From Paraphysomonas bandaiensis (lineage: Eukaryota > Chrysophyceae), in the NCBI GenBank assembly GCA_965644295.1, contig CBFFRP010000298.1, positions 496,001 to 560,000 on the forward strand: a DNA stretch of 64,000 nt, written 5' to 3'. Below are positions 12,362 to 24,860 of this stretch, piece by piece. Position numbers and translations under genes: made by a program. The notes beneath the pieces are model-generated. The model did not search any database. It was not told the DNA's origin and saw nothing but the letters and a program-made list of their open reading frames with translations. Numbering within the stretch: the stretch's first letter is position 1; each line of letters starts with the position of its first letter.

Positions 12362-12445
12362 GTGATGTGTCCAACAGTACAGGTATACAGGTACATGGAC
12401 ATGGTGATGTGTCCAACAGTACAGGTATACAGGTACATGGGACGG
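12362..12445. repeat. 42-bp tandem duplication
   Basis: Two head-to-tail copies of a unit starting GTGATGTGTCCAACAGTACA, offset by 42 bp (12362 and 12404), lie immediately before the second TACA array. Confidence 0.9.
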
Positions 12446-12456
12446 AGTGAGCTGCG

Positions 12457-12772
12457 TACATACATACATACATACATACATACATACATACATACATACA
12501 TACATACATACATACATACATACATACATACATACATACATACATACATACATACATACATACATACATACATACATACATACATACATACATACATACA
12601 TACATACATACATACATACATACATACATACATACATACATACATACATACATACATACATACATACATACATACATACATACATACATACATACATACA
12701 TACATACATACATACATACATACATACATACATACATACATACATACATACATACATACATACATACATACA
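12457..12772. repeat. (TACA)n microsatellite, ~315 bp
   Basis: About 79 uninterrupted units of the same tetranucleotide as the 9.4-10.1 kb array. It ends roughly 46 bp upstream of the FERM gene start codon, so it lies in the presumptive promoter or 5' UTR. Confidence 0.97.
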
Positions 12773-12818
12773 TGATTATCTTTATCTCCATATTATCAAA
12801 CTCTGCTATATCCTCACA

Positions 12819-15123
12819 ATGGAAACCGGCAGCATGACCCCCCCTTCCAGTAGGAAGAAGGTGGCTCTGAAGAATGTGGCGTTGAGGCGGTCTATGTCTC
12901 TATCTGCTCCTGAGAGGCCTCCTGTGGATCTACAGCAGCTTGTGAGGGTATATATGCTGGATGGGTCGTCCAAACTACTGCAGATGAAGGACTCCAGGTG
13001 CCTATACACTCCACTATATTACGAATGTGTATATATGGTCTATGTATGGTGTGTGTAGTATAGGAGGTACTGTATCGTATAGTGTAGTGAGGGAGTGTGA
13101 ATGTATGTTATACAGTAGAGTGTAGTAGAGTAGGGGAGGGTCTATTGTAGTGTATTATGTTATGTTGGTTCTGTATGTGGTGTTGTGAATGAGTTGAGGT
13201 GGTATTATAACAGTACGATTTGCTGTGTGATAACTATTGAGGGATTTGTTTGATTTCTTTTGCAGCACTGCTAAAGACGTGTTGGAGCAACTCAAATACA
13301 ACATGGATTTGTCGTCTATAAAAACGTTTGCGCTCTACCGAGTCAGTGGTGCTCAGCAGCGCCGTATTGATATCGTGGCCCGTATAAAAGACGTCTTGGT
13401 TCCTCGAGAAGGAGAGGAAACTGTCCGCATATTGTTTCGCTCGTGGATAAGTGACCGCTATTGCCAGTTCGACAAAGAAGCAATGCAGGATGATGCTAGG
13501 GTGAAAAGCCCAAATTCTGCTTTGTGGCTGAAGTTTATAGAGGGTGTATTTATGGTACTCAATGGGAAGTGCTATCTAACGGAGGATGAGTCGATGATGC
13601 TTGGGTGCTTGAAAATGCAGGTCTTATTTTCCTGTGAACTATTACTCTTGTGCTCATTATTTACCCTAGGCCGATTCAGGAGATTACAGGGCAAATGTTC
13701 ATAATCTTGAGAAAATAAAACTTAGAATTGCTACATCATTCCCATCCCCGCTGAAGGACAAGATGGTGTCGTATATGTCACCCAATAGCAAGCACGCAGC
13801 GAAGGCTGACGAAGTTGCAATGCGAGCTCAGTTACTTTACTCCAGATTAGCGGGTGAGAGTTTTTTGGTACCATACCATTCGCTATTTACTATCACCCGC
13901 CATTTTCGCTTTGCCATGTTTTAAATCTGGTATTTTGTATTTGTTACTTTCTGCCATACTTTAAGTGTGGTACTCATTTGAATACAGGATATACGAAAGC
14001 AGAGGCCCAGATTGAATATCTTCGCATGCTGCGCGTGTGGTGTCCTTTTTATGGTGGAACTTTTTTCTACCTTGATTGTCAGTACGATGATGATCCAACC
14101 AACAGTGATAATCAGCCACCTGTGATAAAAATGACAGCTGCCATCACACAGAATGGGATATATCTGATATCCACCATGCGACCACCGGTTATTTTACGGC
14201 AGCCTTTTAACCGCATTGTGAAATGGTCTACACATGTCGATTTGAACATATTCTGCTATTGGGTGTTGAAGGACAAGTACCAACTCTCTGATATCGAGAG
14301 AGCTCAAAGTACGAACGATAATAACGGTGCGGATGGCGATGCTGGTGGAGAAGCGGACCCTGGGTTCGATGCCAACATGTATTGTGACTGTGTGTACCTT
14401 GTGACTGATGAAGTGTTGGAGGTTGAATTCCTTGTGAAAAGCTATCTGAGCCTTTTGAAGAACCAAGTTACCCCACTATTACCAGGAGATACTCCGGATT
14501 TAGAAATGGATGATGATGGTACATTGATAGGCTCCGGTGGCGGCAAGAGAACTTCTGATGATGATGACAACACCTCAGTCGCTAGTGACAAGCCCAAACC
14601 CCCAATTAACAGGAGAGCGAGTGGGATAAATAGATTTTTTCAGGTATTGTGCTTAAGAGGATTGTTATGAGAGTGTACAGTAGTACATTATTTATTTTTA
14701 TCATTATGGCAATGCCGTCCACCGTCAGACCTGGGTATATCTATGAGTAATGGGTGCCGTATTATGTGAAGCAAAGCAGTATTATTTAATTTGTGTTTTG
14801 TGTAGGCTCTGAGTGGTGGGGCTACTGAAAACTCCTCGGGACACGGTGGCATAATGGAATCCGACTTCGACACTCCCGTATACGGCGATGATACTCCCAC
14901 TATGTCCAGTAGTGTATTCAAGGACATTTACCAGAGTGATCAGTCAAAGAATGCGTGCGAAGAGGGTGACGGTGATGACATTGATATGGTTCTTGCTGCA
15001 AGCCTGGAAGAGTTAAATAGACTATCAACGTTGCCTGACAGCCGCGAAGATGAAACTGACAGTCCCAAGTCATCCCCGAAAGAGCAACCAAGGCGCCGCT
15101 CTATGTTTAATTGGTCATCGTAA
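12819..15123 (+). CDS. FERM-domain protein with acidic, Ser-rich tail
   Basis: Five exons (12819-12997, 13266-13620, 13670-13853, 13988-14643, 14806-15123) give 563 aa. Residues ~40-100 form a ubiquitin-like F1 lobe (VRVYMLDGSSKLLQM, then TAKDVLEQLKYNMDL and TFALYRVSG). The F2 lobe follows (MVLNGKCYLTEDESMMLGCL, then EAQIEYLRMLRVWCPFYGGT, a FERM-central signature), and then a PH-like F3 lobe (ITQNGIYLIS, PFNRIVKWSTHVDLNIFCYW, DEVLEVEFLVKSYLSLLK). FERM modules bind membrane lipids and receptor tails and link them to the cortex or to trafficking. The tail is acidic and Ser-rich and includes DDIDMVLAASLEEL, resembling a ubiquitin-interacting motif. The start ATG lies just beyond the microsatellite; the first intron is G/T-rich and long (268 bp). 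The specific subfamily is not recognised. Confidence 0.78.
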
Positions 15124-15893
15124 AATATACAGTTTATCTACATTGTGTCATGGAGCAAAGACTTGTTTGGTGTATCGTGTATTGATGTACAGCCATTGTA
15201 ATATATTATTTGGTTACAAGAGTAATATATATTCGTAAGAATAATACTTGAGAAGTAAACGGTGACGGTCTTGTTTTTCTGGCATATCTCGTCCAACTTC
15301 AGAAACTTTTTCTCTGTTTCCTGGTTATAAGAGCTGGTTCCTGGAAAATGATTATGAAATACACAACTTCATTTTCCATGATATATCTTTCTTTGATGAT
15401 TATCAGCTTACCACCATAATATATATATTAAAATCAATATCGTATATTTCTATACAAGAATTTATACTTACACAATATAATTCTACCATGAAACAAGCTC
15501 CAGAAAAAGCATTCTGATATATCATACGTTTATAGTGAAAATTATCAGCATTATACAACTCTGAAATTTCAGCCATTATCCAACGAAGTAAACAGCATGG
15601 GATTGGTTCTAATAAAATATTTAAAACGATGATACGATAATACAAACTACGATGCAAGAAATAGAAATGAGACTACGTACTAGCGACGATACCATCTTAA
15701 GGGGCACTGATTGCATTGAATCTTTAAAGCATTATTCTATATCGCTATCTGGGGGCGAGAACTTAAGTTGCTTCGGTGAGATCCTATTCGATTCATCAAA
15801 TATGCAGCTGGTAGGAGTTTTTATAGAAGGAGATTGACGCTTACATCGGTTCCTAATTTATATCATAACTTGATTTAAACATAGTATTTCATA
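15124..15893. other. Convergent intergenic region
   Basis: AT-rich spacer between the tail-to-tail FERM gene and MSH4. ORFs on both strands (for example 15403-15657 minus) have random composition. Nothing else seen. Confidence 0.5.
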
Positions 15894-18800
15894 CTAGTAT
15901 TTCATGCAGTGCCATGCTAAATGCACGTGCTCAGGACAGTCGTACCTTATAAAAGTCATAACTGCGTGAGTATTTTGTGAAGAAGTAGTAACTGACGCCG
16001 AGGCAGTGGTTGTTATAGATTGTGGTGTTGTATAGGGCACACATTCGTCATGAATATGTACAGACATTTTACCGCGTGTGATGGTAGTGACACTATCTGA
16101 GATTTGCGATTCTGTCTCTGTGGGAAATACAGATTGAGTTTTGAGATGCGGCGATAAGGTTGTGGATCTAGATTCTCCAGATTTCTCCAGCAGATACGTT
16201 GTTGTATCACAGTCCTCATTAGGAAACCGATTTCCATCATCATTGCAGCCATCGCTTTCACAACTTATGCCTGCACTTTCGAGTGCAACTCTGCTATCTT
16301 GCGAACGCGTAGGGCTCGACAAATCTATTCCTATGTCATCACATGCGGACTCAGGAATGTTACCGAAATCATCAGCACAAACAATTGGTTGCCGTGCAGT
16401 CAACTTTTGAGAGTCAATCGATTCCTCTTCATATATATCTGATTGCTCTATATATCTGTAGTTGCATTACATCGCTAAAGGAGAATGCAATACATGCGAC
16501 ATTAAATACATACCTCTGAATGATCTCGAGATCTTTATCGGATAGCTTGTTTCGTAGATTTGAGAGGTACATTTTCAAGCCTAAGTCGTCCAGAGACGAG
16601 TCTTTCAGCATTACTACCTGCTGCGCCAAATACTTCGCTTGACTATACTCTCCCAGGGCTGCATCAGGGGCACTTATGCGTTGGACAGGGAATAAAAGAA
16701 TGGTCAACCTGACGTTTTCAGAAGCATAGGATGCAATCTATTCAGTTGTTTCTGGTATGACCTTGCTTGGGTCAGAATATCCTCTGGAATACCACCTGAA
16801 GAATCATAATTGTATAAGTAATACATATAGGCATAGAGTAATATATGCCCATATACATGTCGTCTAGCAACAAAGTAGAGTTAAATATTTCCATCCGCAT
16901 CATGTGTCATGTTAGGAACTGACATGATTCTGCCATCACGAGACCATATCCTGATCTCATATCGCAGGGACCATTTCCTATTTGATGCAAATAACCAATT
17001 CTGTTGTTTTCAGTGTCGATCTGAAGACGCCCATTAAGAATCGCAATAAACACCACATATGTACTTTTTCATGCAAGCGAACACGGTAAAGAGCAAGCAC
17101 CAGCTACACAACTAGATACAGCATAATAATTGCAATGGACTTACTGTTGTCTTCAGATGAACATTGCGCACATTGTCGTACATGTCAGCCAACGATATTC
17201 TGCACAATAAAACAGAGTCAAACGAACATGCACCGACTACACAACTGATATATATGTCCATTGATTCAAGGTATCACCAACATTTGCGGATAGTGTGTAA
17301 CGAATAAAATGTAGGCAGACGTGCTCTGGAGGTGCTCCGCAATAGCAAATGCAATCGCCATCCCATCCAAATTCGAAGTTCCTCTTCCGAGTTCATCGAT
17401 TATAACCAGTGATGATTTAGTGACATTTGCCAGAATATAAGAGGCTTCCTGATATAAGCGCATATGTAATCAGAGATCACATAGTATTACACACCGAAGT
17501 TAAGTAAACAAATAGAAATATTTCGTGTACAAACAGACTTACTTGCCTTCATTTCAACTTGAAAAGTACTTAGGTTGTTTTCCATGTCGTCTTCAGTGCC
17601 TATTCGAGATAGAATCCGGTCTCTTATAGGGATAACTGCATTTCTAGCAGGCACAAAGCTCCCAATCTGTCCAAGAATTACAAGAAGAGCCACCTGAGTA
17701 GATATATATGATAGTTGTTAATTACATTTAGCTTCTATAATCAAAGCATGCCTGCTTAATAAATGTACTTTTCCCGGAGCCGTTGGCACCAGTAACAATA
17801 TGCATGTTCTGATGAAAATCCACAAAAGTGCTGTTCTCAACAAATGGAGAATGTTGAATTACGCTCACAACTGTACATCACAATCACAAGCACAATAGTT
17901 CATTCCATTGTAACAGCAAAACAATGAAAAGCGTACCAGGGTGACGAGCACTATCAATCACTAGAGGTCCACTCGCCCTTAGCACTGGCCTTTCAAGTAT
18001 TAAAATAAATATAATAAGGCCAAGATAATACATATAGGGATACCTGGTGTAAGAACTTGCGTTGGATAAAACCAACTCTGCAAAAGAGCTGTGTATTCAT
18101 TACTACTTATGCAGTAAACACATGCAAAAATATTTTATATTGTGTTTCAATCCTGCACAAATGTGCAGACTTATAATTATACTCGTTCGTTACCTCAACA
18201 TATCAAGCAAAGCGATGCTGTCAACGAAAGCAAATAGCACGCTTATTCTATCGCGAATACGGTCCATCAATTCTTGTATGAGCTCGTTGGTTATAGTGAG
18301 GGCAGTCAATATTGACTCCGATGCACGATCTACATATGTAGAGAGCACATAATAAGTAGATGCATATCCAACCATATACTTAGTATTGAGTATATATTAA
18401 GTGTGTCCCTTACCTGATAGAGACAACATCTCCTCTGTTGTGCATGATATCGTAACTTTGTTGAGAACCGCTTGCACAAATATATCAGGAAGCTCCTTCG
18501 AAGAACACATATTATATTTACCGAAGTAGAAATAACCATTCATTGGAATACGAAGTCTATATCAAGTATACTCAGTGAATAAAGTTCATCACCTTAATGT
18601 CGCTGGGGATTTGCAAATAGTATCCTCTGGATGCACTGTATGCCGCCTTTACATTTATTTGCAGTTGATTTGAGTACTCTTGCGCAAGCTAAATCATAGT
18701 TTACGGAAGCTCCACGCAATACGTTCAAGGACGCTTACGTCATATATATCTTCGACGCATTGAAGAAAGGAAGTACGAGCAACATCCAACAATCCATGCG

Positions 18801-20906
18801 TCCCCGATCTGCCCAAGTAATGTTAGAGATCATATAACTATTTTAGACGAGGCAAGACAATAACAGTCTTACTTGACAGCGAAACACTCTTGGTGTCTCA
18901 TCTGGTCAGCACTCTTCGAGAAAGTAGTCGAATCAGTGATGAATCTGTCGATATCATTCTAAACAAGCACCTTTATTACCACAAATTTCACGTAATGCAC
19001 AACTGCCAGTCCTGACCAACGACTTCATCATAGAGCACAACACATCAGGAAATTCTATGAAAAACGCGCAACATTTCTACCACGATATATACAACGTATC
19101 ATTATTTATACCAGCATAGTTGTAAGGGTGTCTGAAGAGCAATTATTTGCAATTGTTTCAAGAAGAGGGTTGCACTCCTCAGAATCCTGTTTTAAAATGC
19201 ATATCATTTTCCCCAATAAACCAATATGCCAGTGATTTAACATATGAATAGGCTGGAGCAGTATAATATAGTACAATAGCAATTTTTTACAACATGACCT
19301 GGTAAAGCTGCCGTAAAAGCGAGGTAAATTCTGGAAGAAGCTTCAGGCTATGCTTTAAGTATATCAAAGTATCAATTCCAATTCTAGCAGTTTTCGCGGT
19401 ATGAGTTTTCGGAACCGCACAGAGACCGTTTAGCATTTTATCTAGATCCGGAAATCTACCGTATATTGCATCAATGAAATCAATGCTACAACAATAGCTA
19501 TTAAAGCAAGAGTTATTACGACCGCACCTCGAAATCATATATTGAATATCGCCATGGACATCTTGATGGCTCATCAACACTTGCACGACATCAAGCCGGC
19601 AGTTAATTGTGGCAATATCCGTCAAGGGCCTCAACAAGGTAGCCCTAAGTAGTCGCTGTCCCACTACCTTGAATGGAAGTAAACTTACATACAGAATAAG
19701 TGTTCAATAATTCAAGATTTCTGACAATGAAATGTGCAATACAGTTCTTTGTGGATTGGTATTATTTGATAAAAATGTTGGTTACCGATTTGGTGAAGTT
19801 CGTACAACCAAAGAGACTGTCTTTCTGATTTCCGCTACATGTTACAATTATAGAAGTTAGCACCACATACGATACTCTCCGCAGCTCTAGCGAAAACATA
19901 CGATGCGTCACACATTGCGCTATTGACGTATGTCATCACTTAAGTTATCAACTGCACCTGCAAACGTTGGATATAATTTCTAGGTTCAGTGATGTTTTGC
20001 TATCAATGATCATGCGGTCTCGACCCCCTGAGCCGTAGACAAGTCTATAACAGTTGAGACAGTTTTAGGGAATATACTTCGGACAATAGCAGTGCTTGAC
20101 AACAATAACGATCCCATACATATATAGTATTGATTTTTAAATATACTCATGCCTGAGAGAATGGTGTCCAAAAGTACTTCCCGATGTGTTTTCCACATAT
20201 CTCAGAAGGCAGTAAACGCCGGCCAAAACAGTGTATTTCGCTATCATATCTGCATCCACATCTCCGGCTACCACCTTAATGAAGTGAGGCATATCGTGGT
20301 TTTCTTTCATGTCGCTATCAAGATTTAACTACTCGGCCACACACATGCTTCTCTAATACTTAAATACCTTTTTAAGCATATCTGCACCTCGATTCTGATC
20401 AAAATACTGCAAATGAATTTGATATTGATGTAGGTATCCAAGTGATACAATAGTGGCCAACCTGTCTGCTAATGAAGAGAACTCTACACGCATCAGTTGT
20501 TTTCGTAAACTCCTCAATAATTTTAAGACTTAAAATCTTGCGGCGACATCCATCGTGAAGGAGAATCTACTGACTGTTATAAGGCATAACAGAAGCAGTG
20601 ATATGAACTCTACTTCGTCGGGTTGTATAATCTCCAACAGCGTGAGTGTCTGTGAGTACGAGTGGTTGTCTATTACTATATGGATTTCCAGCAGTGACAC
20701 CTGTATAACAAACACTTCTTGGTGATAACGACATGCTCATTGCACTAGTAATACATTTGTAGTGTCAATTTGAGCCAAACACACTTCTCGTGACCTGCAC
20801 ACACACACCTCACATCACGAGTTACAACAAACGGTTTTCACCTATTCTCCACGACAGATACAACCACTAAACCATTCTTTTCTCGTTGGAAAGTATCTGT
20901 TGCCAT
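15894..20906 (-). CDS. MSH4: MutS homologue MSH4 (meiotic recombination)
   Basis: A many-exon gene. Joined exons give MSH4 blocks in order: an N-terminal connector domain ([10 protein letters not shown]... then [11 protein letters not shown] and [14 protein letters not shown]), the lever domain ([44 protein letters not shown]), and the ATPase with Walker [10 protein letters not shown] near 17764-17794, GQIGSFVPA, Walker [16 protein letters not shown] at 17380-17410 and THYPQM. It closes with [27 protein letters not shown] and [19 protein letters not shown], the typical MSH4 C terminus. The mismatch-recognition domain I is absent, as expected for MSH4, which pairs with MSH5 to stabilise crossover intermediates. 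After the usual end there is a ~190-aa Ser/Thr-rich extension (to 15894). Human MSH4 has TGPNMSGKS at the P-loop; P and M are replaced here. The start ATG at 20906 and first junctions are inferred. Confidence 0.9.
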
Positions 20907-21546
20907 TCTTACAATTAAATTAAATGGAATTTAACAGTATATTAAATTCCAGTTAATACGAGACTGTATGTATAATTATACTATGAACACAACAATACAC
21001 TCATTTGCCAATTCCATTGAAGTCGAAGTCAGAAGTAATTCTATCGAAGTTCAACATCATGAACTTCAAATTTATTATATTCTGTCATTCTTATACACAG
21101 ATATCCAGGATATTGTAGCTGTTGGCTGCTACTTTGAGATGTATGTCGTAGTTCACTTTATGTGGAGCGAGCGAGCACTTCACTTCACTTCACACGCTGT
21201 GGTGTGAATTCATATATTTTGTTAGTTTTTTAGTGAAATCGCAGATTTTGGAAGTCTCATACTTAAAAATAAGGGTTTCCTGACTAAGAAGAAAACAAAC
21301 CCATCAATTCTAGAATTGGCGGAAAGTAAAATTGATCTGATTGGCTGATTCAGGGGACAGCGGTGCGATAGCTGGGACAGCAGTGCAGAGTTTCCCATCT
21401 ATATCTCAACAAGTGGCTACGAATTCCAATGGGTTGCTAGTGTTATGCTGCACATAGAGTACGTTATGACTTTCAGATGTCATAAATCACTACAATTGAA
21501 TGTTCCCCTAGCTGTAGTATAGTGCTCGTGGTTGAATATTGTGACT
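20907..21546. promoter_or_regulatory. Shared upstream region of divergent MSH4 and EF-hand genes
   Basis: A 640-bp AT-rich interval separates two divergently transcribed genes and should contain both promoters. Short direct repeats of CACTTCACTTCACTT type occur near 21177-21196. No specific factor site can be named. Confidence 0.45.
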
Positions 21547-23285
21547 ATGGGTGGTAATTGTAGCTGTTATGGAAGGAACAACACATATTCCAAGTATCCA
21601 GAACTTAAACAATGGCAACCTGAGTTTGAGGCTCTAAAGCTGACTCCTTATGCTGTGAAAAGGCTCTATAAACTGTTTAAGAAAATCGATACAGATGGTT
21701 CAGGAAGCATACAAGTTGATGAGTTGCTTGACTTCATCGACCTGGAAAGAAATAAATTTTCGGAAAGGGTTCGTCGAGTGTTAAAACGAGAGCGCTATAA
21801 CAGTTTTATGTAGGTTTTCTCCATATTTGACCATGATGGTAGCAAGTGCATTGATTTCAAGGAGTTCACAATCGCGCTATGGAACTACTGTACCCTTGGA
21901 AATACTACATTACGTATGCGTTGATTATGGCTGATATATTAGATTAATATACTTTCGTAGTTTTGTTTGCGTTTGATTTATACGACAAGGATGCCAGTGG
22001 TGTAATTGGCGCTGTTGAAGTCGACCTCATGCTGAAAGAAATATATGGAACCAAATTTCAGAAAAACATTCATGCACAGCGCATAAGCGAAAAAATAGGA
22101 AATCTTTCAATGGAAGACGTGAACACGGATATCTTTGTAGAGTTTATTCGCAATCATCCTGCGCTTATATACCCCGCATTCACAATGCAACAACTGATTC
22201 AGACGAAGTGCATGGGAAAGAGATTTTGGAAAGAGGTTTCCAAGCGCCGTGTCGAACTTGCGCATGGACATTTTTTGTCAGTAGATGAAATAGTAAACCT
22301 ATTAAACCATGCAGTAATGGAGAAGAAGGTCGAAAAGAATAAAAACATGCGCACATTTGAAATCGAAACTATTTTGGAGTCCGAGGAGGAAAAGAAACAA
22401 ACGATTGTCACTTGTCGCCGCGGTAGAAATAAAGATAGTGTCCGTGATAACAAAAAGGATAATCGTCGTGGTTCTACAAATTCGATAACTTCAACGACAT
22501 CTAACACAGATACCTTATCGGAATCGAGTCCAATGAAGCATATCGATTTCGTGCCGGCACCTGTTGGTTCCCATAAGAAGAGGCAGTCGTTTACTCAGAG
22601 CTTGCTCAGCATGGACAGCGCAGATCGCACATCGACAGAAAAGTCTCTGGTGTCGCCATTTAAACGAGAATCGAGTAAATCAGGCAGTCGTAGAGGTACC
22701 TTTCCTACTGGAGATTCTTCGACCAGCATATTTGACAAAATGAGCAAGCCCCGAGCTGGGACCTACGAAGATCTTGCCATTAGCAGCTTTAATGACGAGG
22801 ATTGTCATATCGCCCCACTTAAAACAGATCTTAGCCGTCGTATGTCGTCTCATCGACTGAAGCCCCGTTCTCAATCTACTCAGCTGAGCAGGGATCTTTC
22901 TAGACGTGGATCATCAAAGAAGTTTGGCGTTGGTCCATATGATAGAGGCTCCTCATTTAATGGAAGCGGATCACCCTGTAAGAAAAAACAAATTCTACCA
23001 GAGCCACAGGTGTACTACAAGGACTTGAGCCGTCGAATCTCCTCAGAATCCCAACTCGACGACCCTGAACCACCTTTCCACCAGCAACTATCACGCCGCA
23101 TGTCGTCAACTAGAATGAGTGGAATGTACGACGGGGATTCATCATCTACCCTCAAAGGAATAAACGACGAGAAAAAGAAGAATTCTAAAAAGAGGAGACA
23201 CTCAGATGCTTCAATTCCTAGCAATTCTGATATTGAAAAACTTGTGACAGACTCTCATCGATTGAGACGGGTCAGCATCTACTAA
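21547..23285 (+). CDS. EF-hand calcium sensor with predicted acylated N terminus and RRxS-repeat tail
   Basis: Three exons (21547-21768, 21814-21913, 21961-23285) give 548 aa. The start MGGNCSCYG exposes Gly2 with nearby Cys5 and Cys7, a good N-myristoylation plus palmitoylation context, suggesting membrane attachment. Three canonical EF-hand loops follow: DTDGSGSIQVDE (residues 48-59), DHDGSKCIDFKE and DKDASGVIGAVE, each with Asp at 1 and 3 and Glu at 12. A fourth hand is degenerate (NLSMEDVNTD). The last ~350 residues are basic, Ser-rich and disordered, with four copies of LSRRxSS (LSRRMSS twice, LSRRGSS, LSRRISS) plus terminal LRRVSIY. These fit basophilic kinase (PKA/CaMK) and 14-3-3 consensus sites. 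A role as a calcium-responsive phospho-scaffold is inference. Confidence 0.85.
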
Positions 23286-24860
23286 TTTAGCATAGTGTAT
23301 TTGGACGCAAACATCACAATGCCAGTATTACATGTCAATGCAACAGAGCATGCTATATCTATATATACTTTGCAATCAGTATTTGCTACGTTTACATTAT
23401 CCTCACAGGCATATATGTCTTCCTGCAAAATACGTATATATAGATATATTGAACTTTTATATAATAGGAATGGGTATTGAGATTGCATTATATTCCTATC
23501 GTCGTGTTTTTTTATTTTCAGTGTGGTAGTATTCTCTTTGCGTGTGAAACATAAACTTAAAGTTTTATATTAGTTTTAATTGATTAAATATTTATCATCC
23601 ACTCTCTATACACGCACAAAACATTTATACTTGATAGGAATTACGCGCTCCCATATTGAATAACAGCTTTGTTGTTGCTCCAACAGCTCCTACATATCGC
23701 GCGCTGGCTATTAAAGGTACCAGAGAAATGATATCCAGTATACCTCGTTCTTTGCTTACATGAAACCGTTTTCGTACATATAGTGCTGCCAATTTGATTC
23801 TTTACAAGTTTCTCTGTAGTACGAGTATAGATTAGCCACCCAAGCACCACAGTTCGAATAAATGCAATCCATTATTGTAAGTACTGACTGTGGTGCGGTC
23901 ACGAAGGAATACACCGTATCAATTTATCACGAGAACTAAAACGATGAGCACAACGTATTCTGGCATCAGATGATGTGAATTTCTCATAGTTATAACATCG
24001 ACGTGCGAACATGACCATCTCAGGCTATCGTCTGGAGCAATAAAGTATGTGCCACACGACCACTTCATGCTCTCAAACACATACGTACGTATGTCTATCA
24101 GATACTGTTGCGTCATTTCCAGTTCGAACACTCATATTTTCAGCGCTTGTTATAGATTCAGACTCATATGAAGCACTGATTGTCCTCTCTGTGATGAAGA
24201 TTCATCTCCTGTCACACTAGAATTCAATTCCTTCTCCACATCGTACTGCACATTCATGTGATACATGATGATATGAACACTGTGCTGCTCCTGTGGGGTG
24301 TGCGTTGTATACGTTTATTGACCTACACTTTCCTGTATAAAATCCCCGCTTTTTTGTGTACAGTAGATACAGAGTACAGAAATCTCCAGCAGTACAAGCA
24401 CAAGCACAGTGGAGTGCTGCTGTATACCAGTGTATACCGTATACCAACAATAAACATCATACGAGGGCAGCAGTTCAACTCTTGGAAGAGTTATACTACT
24501 CCAAGATCCACTGTGCATCTATTCGGTATTCTTCAGATCTAGGAATCCTACTGTGGACTGTGATTTCTATATATGGATATCCAGATAGTTGAAGTGTTGG
24601 GATAGTGTCAGTGACACCAGATCATATGGAATCGATGTATGAAGTGTCGGCGAGATGTGTCGTATGTTCATTAATATTCGCACATGTAAATGGAATTCAA
24701 TCCATATACACCTGCTTTCATATGTTATATCCATGGATATCCATGGATATCGGCTAATTCTTACTAGGTAGATGCTCTTGATAAGGCTCATCTAGTATTC
24801 AAGAATAATTTCTAATAGATTCAGCAGCTCTATCGCGATGTATTTATAGTACCTGATTAT
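23286..24860. other. 1.6-kb intergenic region, possible small minus-strand gene
   Basis: Mostly AT-rich. On the minus strand, 23640-24140 shows two protein-like stretches, one Cys/Trp-bearing (KWSCGTYFIAPDD) with a hydrophobic end and one Cys-rich (CIYSNCGAWVANLYSYY). They could be exons of a small secreted or membrane protein, but no start, stop and splice set could be fixed, so no CDS is called. A perfect 24-bp palindrome built from two ATATCCATGG units lies at 24727-24750. Confidence 0.35.

Noticed and set aside
11590-12791. 391-codon minus ORF and relatives running out of the second TACA array
   Set aside because: The first third is microsatellite, and the rest is mostly low-complexity Pro/Ser/His sequence. 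Only the MPKGRPPDRQ-CxxC end looks faintly protein-like, which is too little to call.
16678-16720. MSH4 end at the TGA after [10 protein letters not shown]
   Set aside because: An intron from GTTGACC to GATGCAG restores the frame into [10 protein letters not shown] and the conserved MSH4 terminus YLSNLRNKL.
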